Source: Promerops cafer (Eukaryota; Chordata; Aves; Passeriformes; Nectariniidae). Taken from it: a stretch of 64,000 nucleotides of DNA. Numbering within the stretch: position 1 is the stretch's first letter; each line of letters begins with the position of its first letter. Position numbers and translations under genes: made by a program. The stretch is taken from the NCBI GenBank assembly GCA_013398275.1, contig VZSE01006608.1, forward strand, positions 1,672,441 through 1,736,440, given 5' to 3'. Positions 63,634 through 64,000 of the stretch are shown here, in pieces. Below the pieces are notes generated by a model that was given only the letters and a program-made list of their open reading frames with translations, made no database searches and was not told the DNA's origin.

Positions 63634-64000
63634 GTAGTTTTACCCTAAACCCGGTGTTTGGATGGACATTTCATGTTGTTTGTTTATTTAAAAACTCCAG
63701 TAATTGACTGAGATTATACCAAATATCGGATGCCTGAGGTCTAACTGGACATCCTGGATCCTGGGGGCATGACAGTACTGATCTTTTCACCATGCTTGTG
63801 CATGCATGTCTGCAATAAAACACCTGCTGCTTTTTTTTGTTTGTTTGGGTTTTGGGTTGTTTGTTTGTTTATTGGGTTTGGTTGGAGGTTTTTTTGGTTT
63901 GGTTTTATTTTTCCTTTTTTCTTTTTTTTTTAAACTGTGGTATTCAGCTGTAATTTTAAGATGTCAACTACCTGTTTACTTTCCATTTGGTTAATGTGGT
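63634..64000 (+). other. Start of intron after exon N
   Basis: Intronic sequence up to the window end. It carries a T/G-rich low-complexity stretch at 63831-63933 built of TTTG and GGTTT units and poly-T. The last KIAA1217 exon(s) are not in the window. Confidence 0.8.
63831..63933. repeat. (TTTG)n / poly-T low-complexity stretch
   Basis: About 100 bp of TTTG, GGGTTT and T runs on the + strand. The Phe/Leu/Gly-rich open frame across it is an artefact. Confidence 0.85.

Overview
This is one stretch of vertebrate nuclear DNA, most likely from a bird. It is AT-leaning, intron-dominated and carries CR1-type LINE fragments as its recognisable repeats, with no Alu or L1. One gene accounts for all the coding sequence I can support: KIAA1217 (SKT, sickle tail; Etl4 in mouse), on the + strand. 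Fourteen consecutive internal coding exons lie between 15093 and 63633. Both the 5' end of the gene (N-terminal exons) and its last exon(s) fall outside the window. All 14 exons join with matching phases into 4509 nt, or 1503 codons, with no frameshift or stop. Residue numbers below refer to this partial protein, counted from 15093.

Layout: 1-15092 is 5' intronic sequence. It holds a near-perfect 47-bp-arm inverted repeat, a hairpin carrying two octamer motifs, a CpG-richer patch and small tandem repeats. 15093-15925 is a large Ser/Pro-rich exon. Two small exons (23959-24063, 24488-24537) follow an 8 kb intron. The coiled-coil and AIP3-like core is spread over 32609-46375 (four exons). 47986-58285 holds five exons for a low-complexity linker, a conserved helical block, a polyproline segment and an acidic segment. 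61372-63054 is a 1683-nt exon with acidic, basic and C-terminal coiled-coil blocks. 63511-63633 is a short conserved exon. The remainder is introns.

Repeats: a CR1 3' end lies antisense at about 31055-31565, with further CR1 3' tails at about 3080, 41250 and 48640. A degraded reverse-transcriptase fragment lies at 56010-56520, and a probable ancient antisense LINE at about 42640-43340. A GC-richer, LTR-like or promoter-like block occupies about 26045-26940. Both ambiguous bases (26605 and 39651) sit exactly between direct repeats, which suggests unmerged assembly ends.

I see no tRNA, rRNA, CRISPR array or second protein-coding gene. The gene assignment rests on my memory of the vertebrate KIAA1217 protein and on splice-phase consistency. 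No database search was run.
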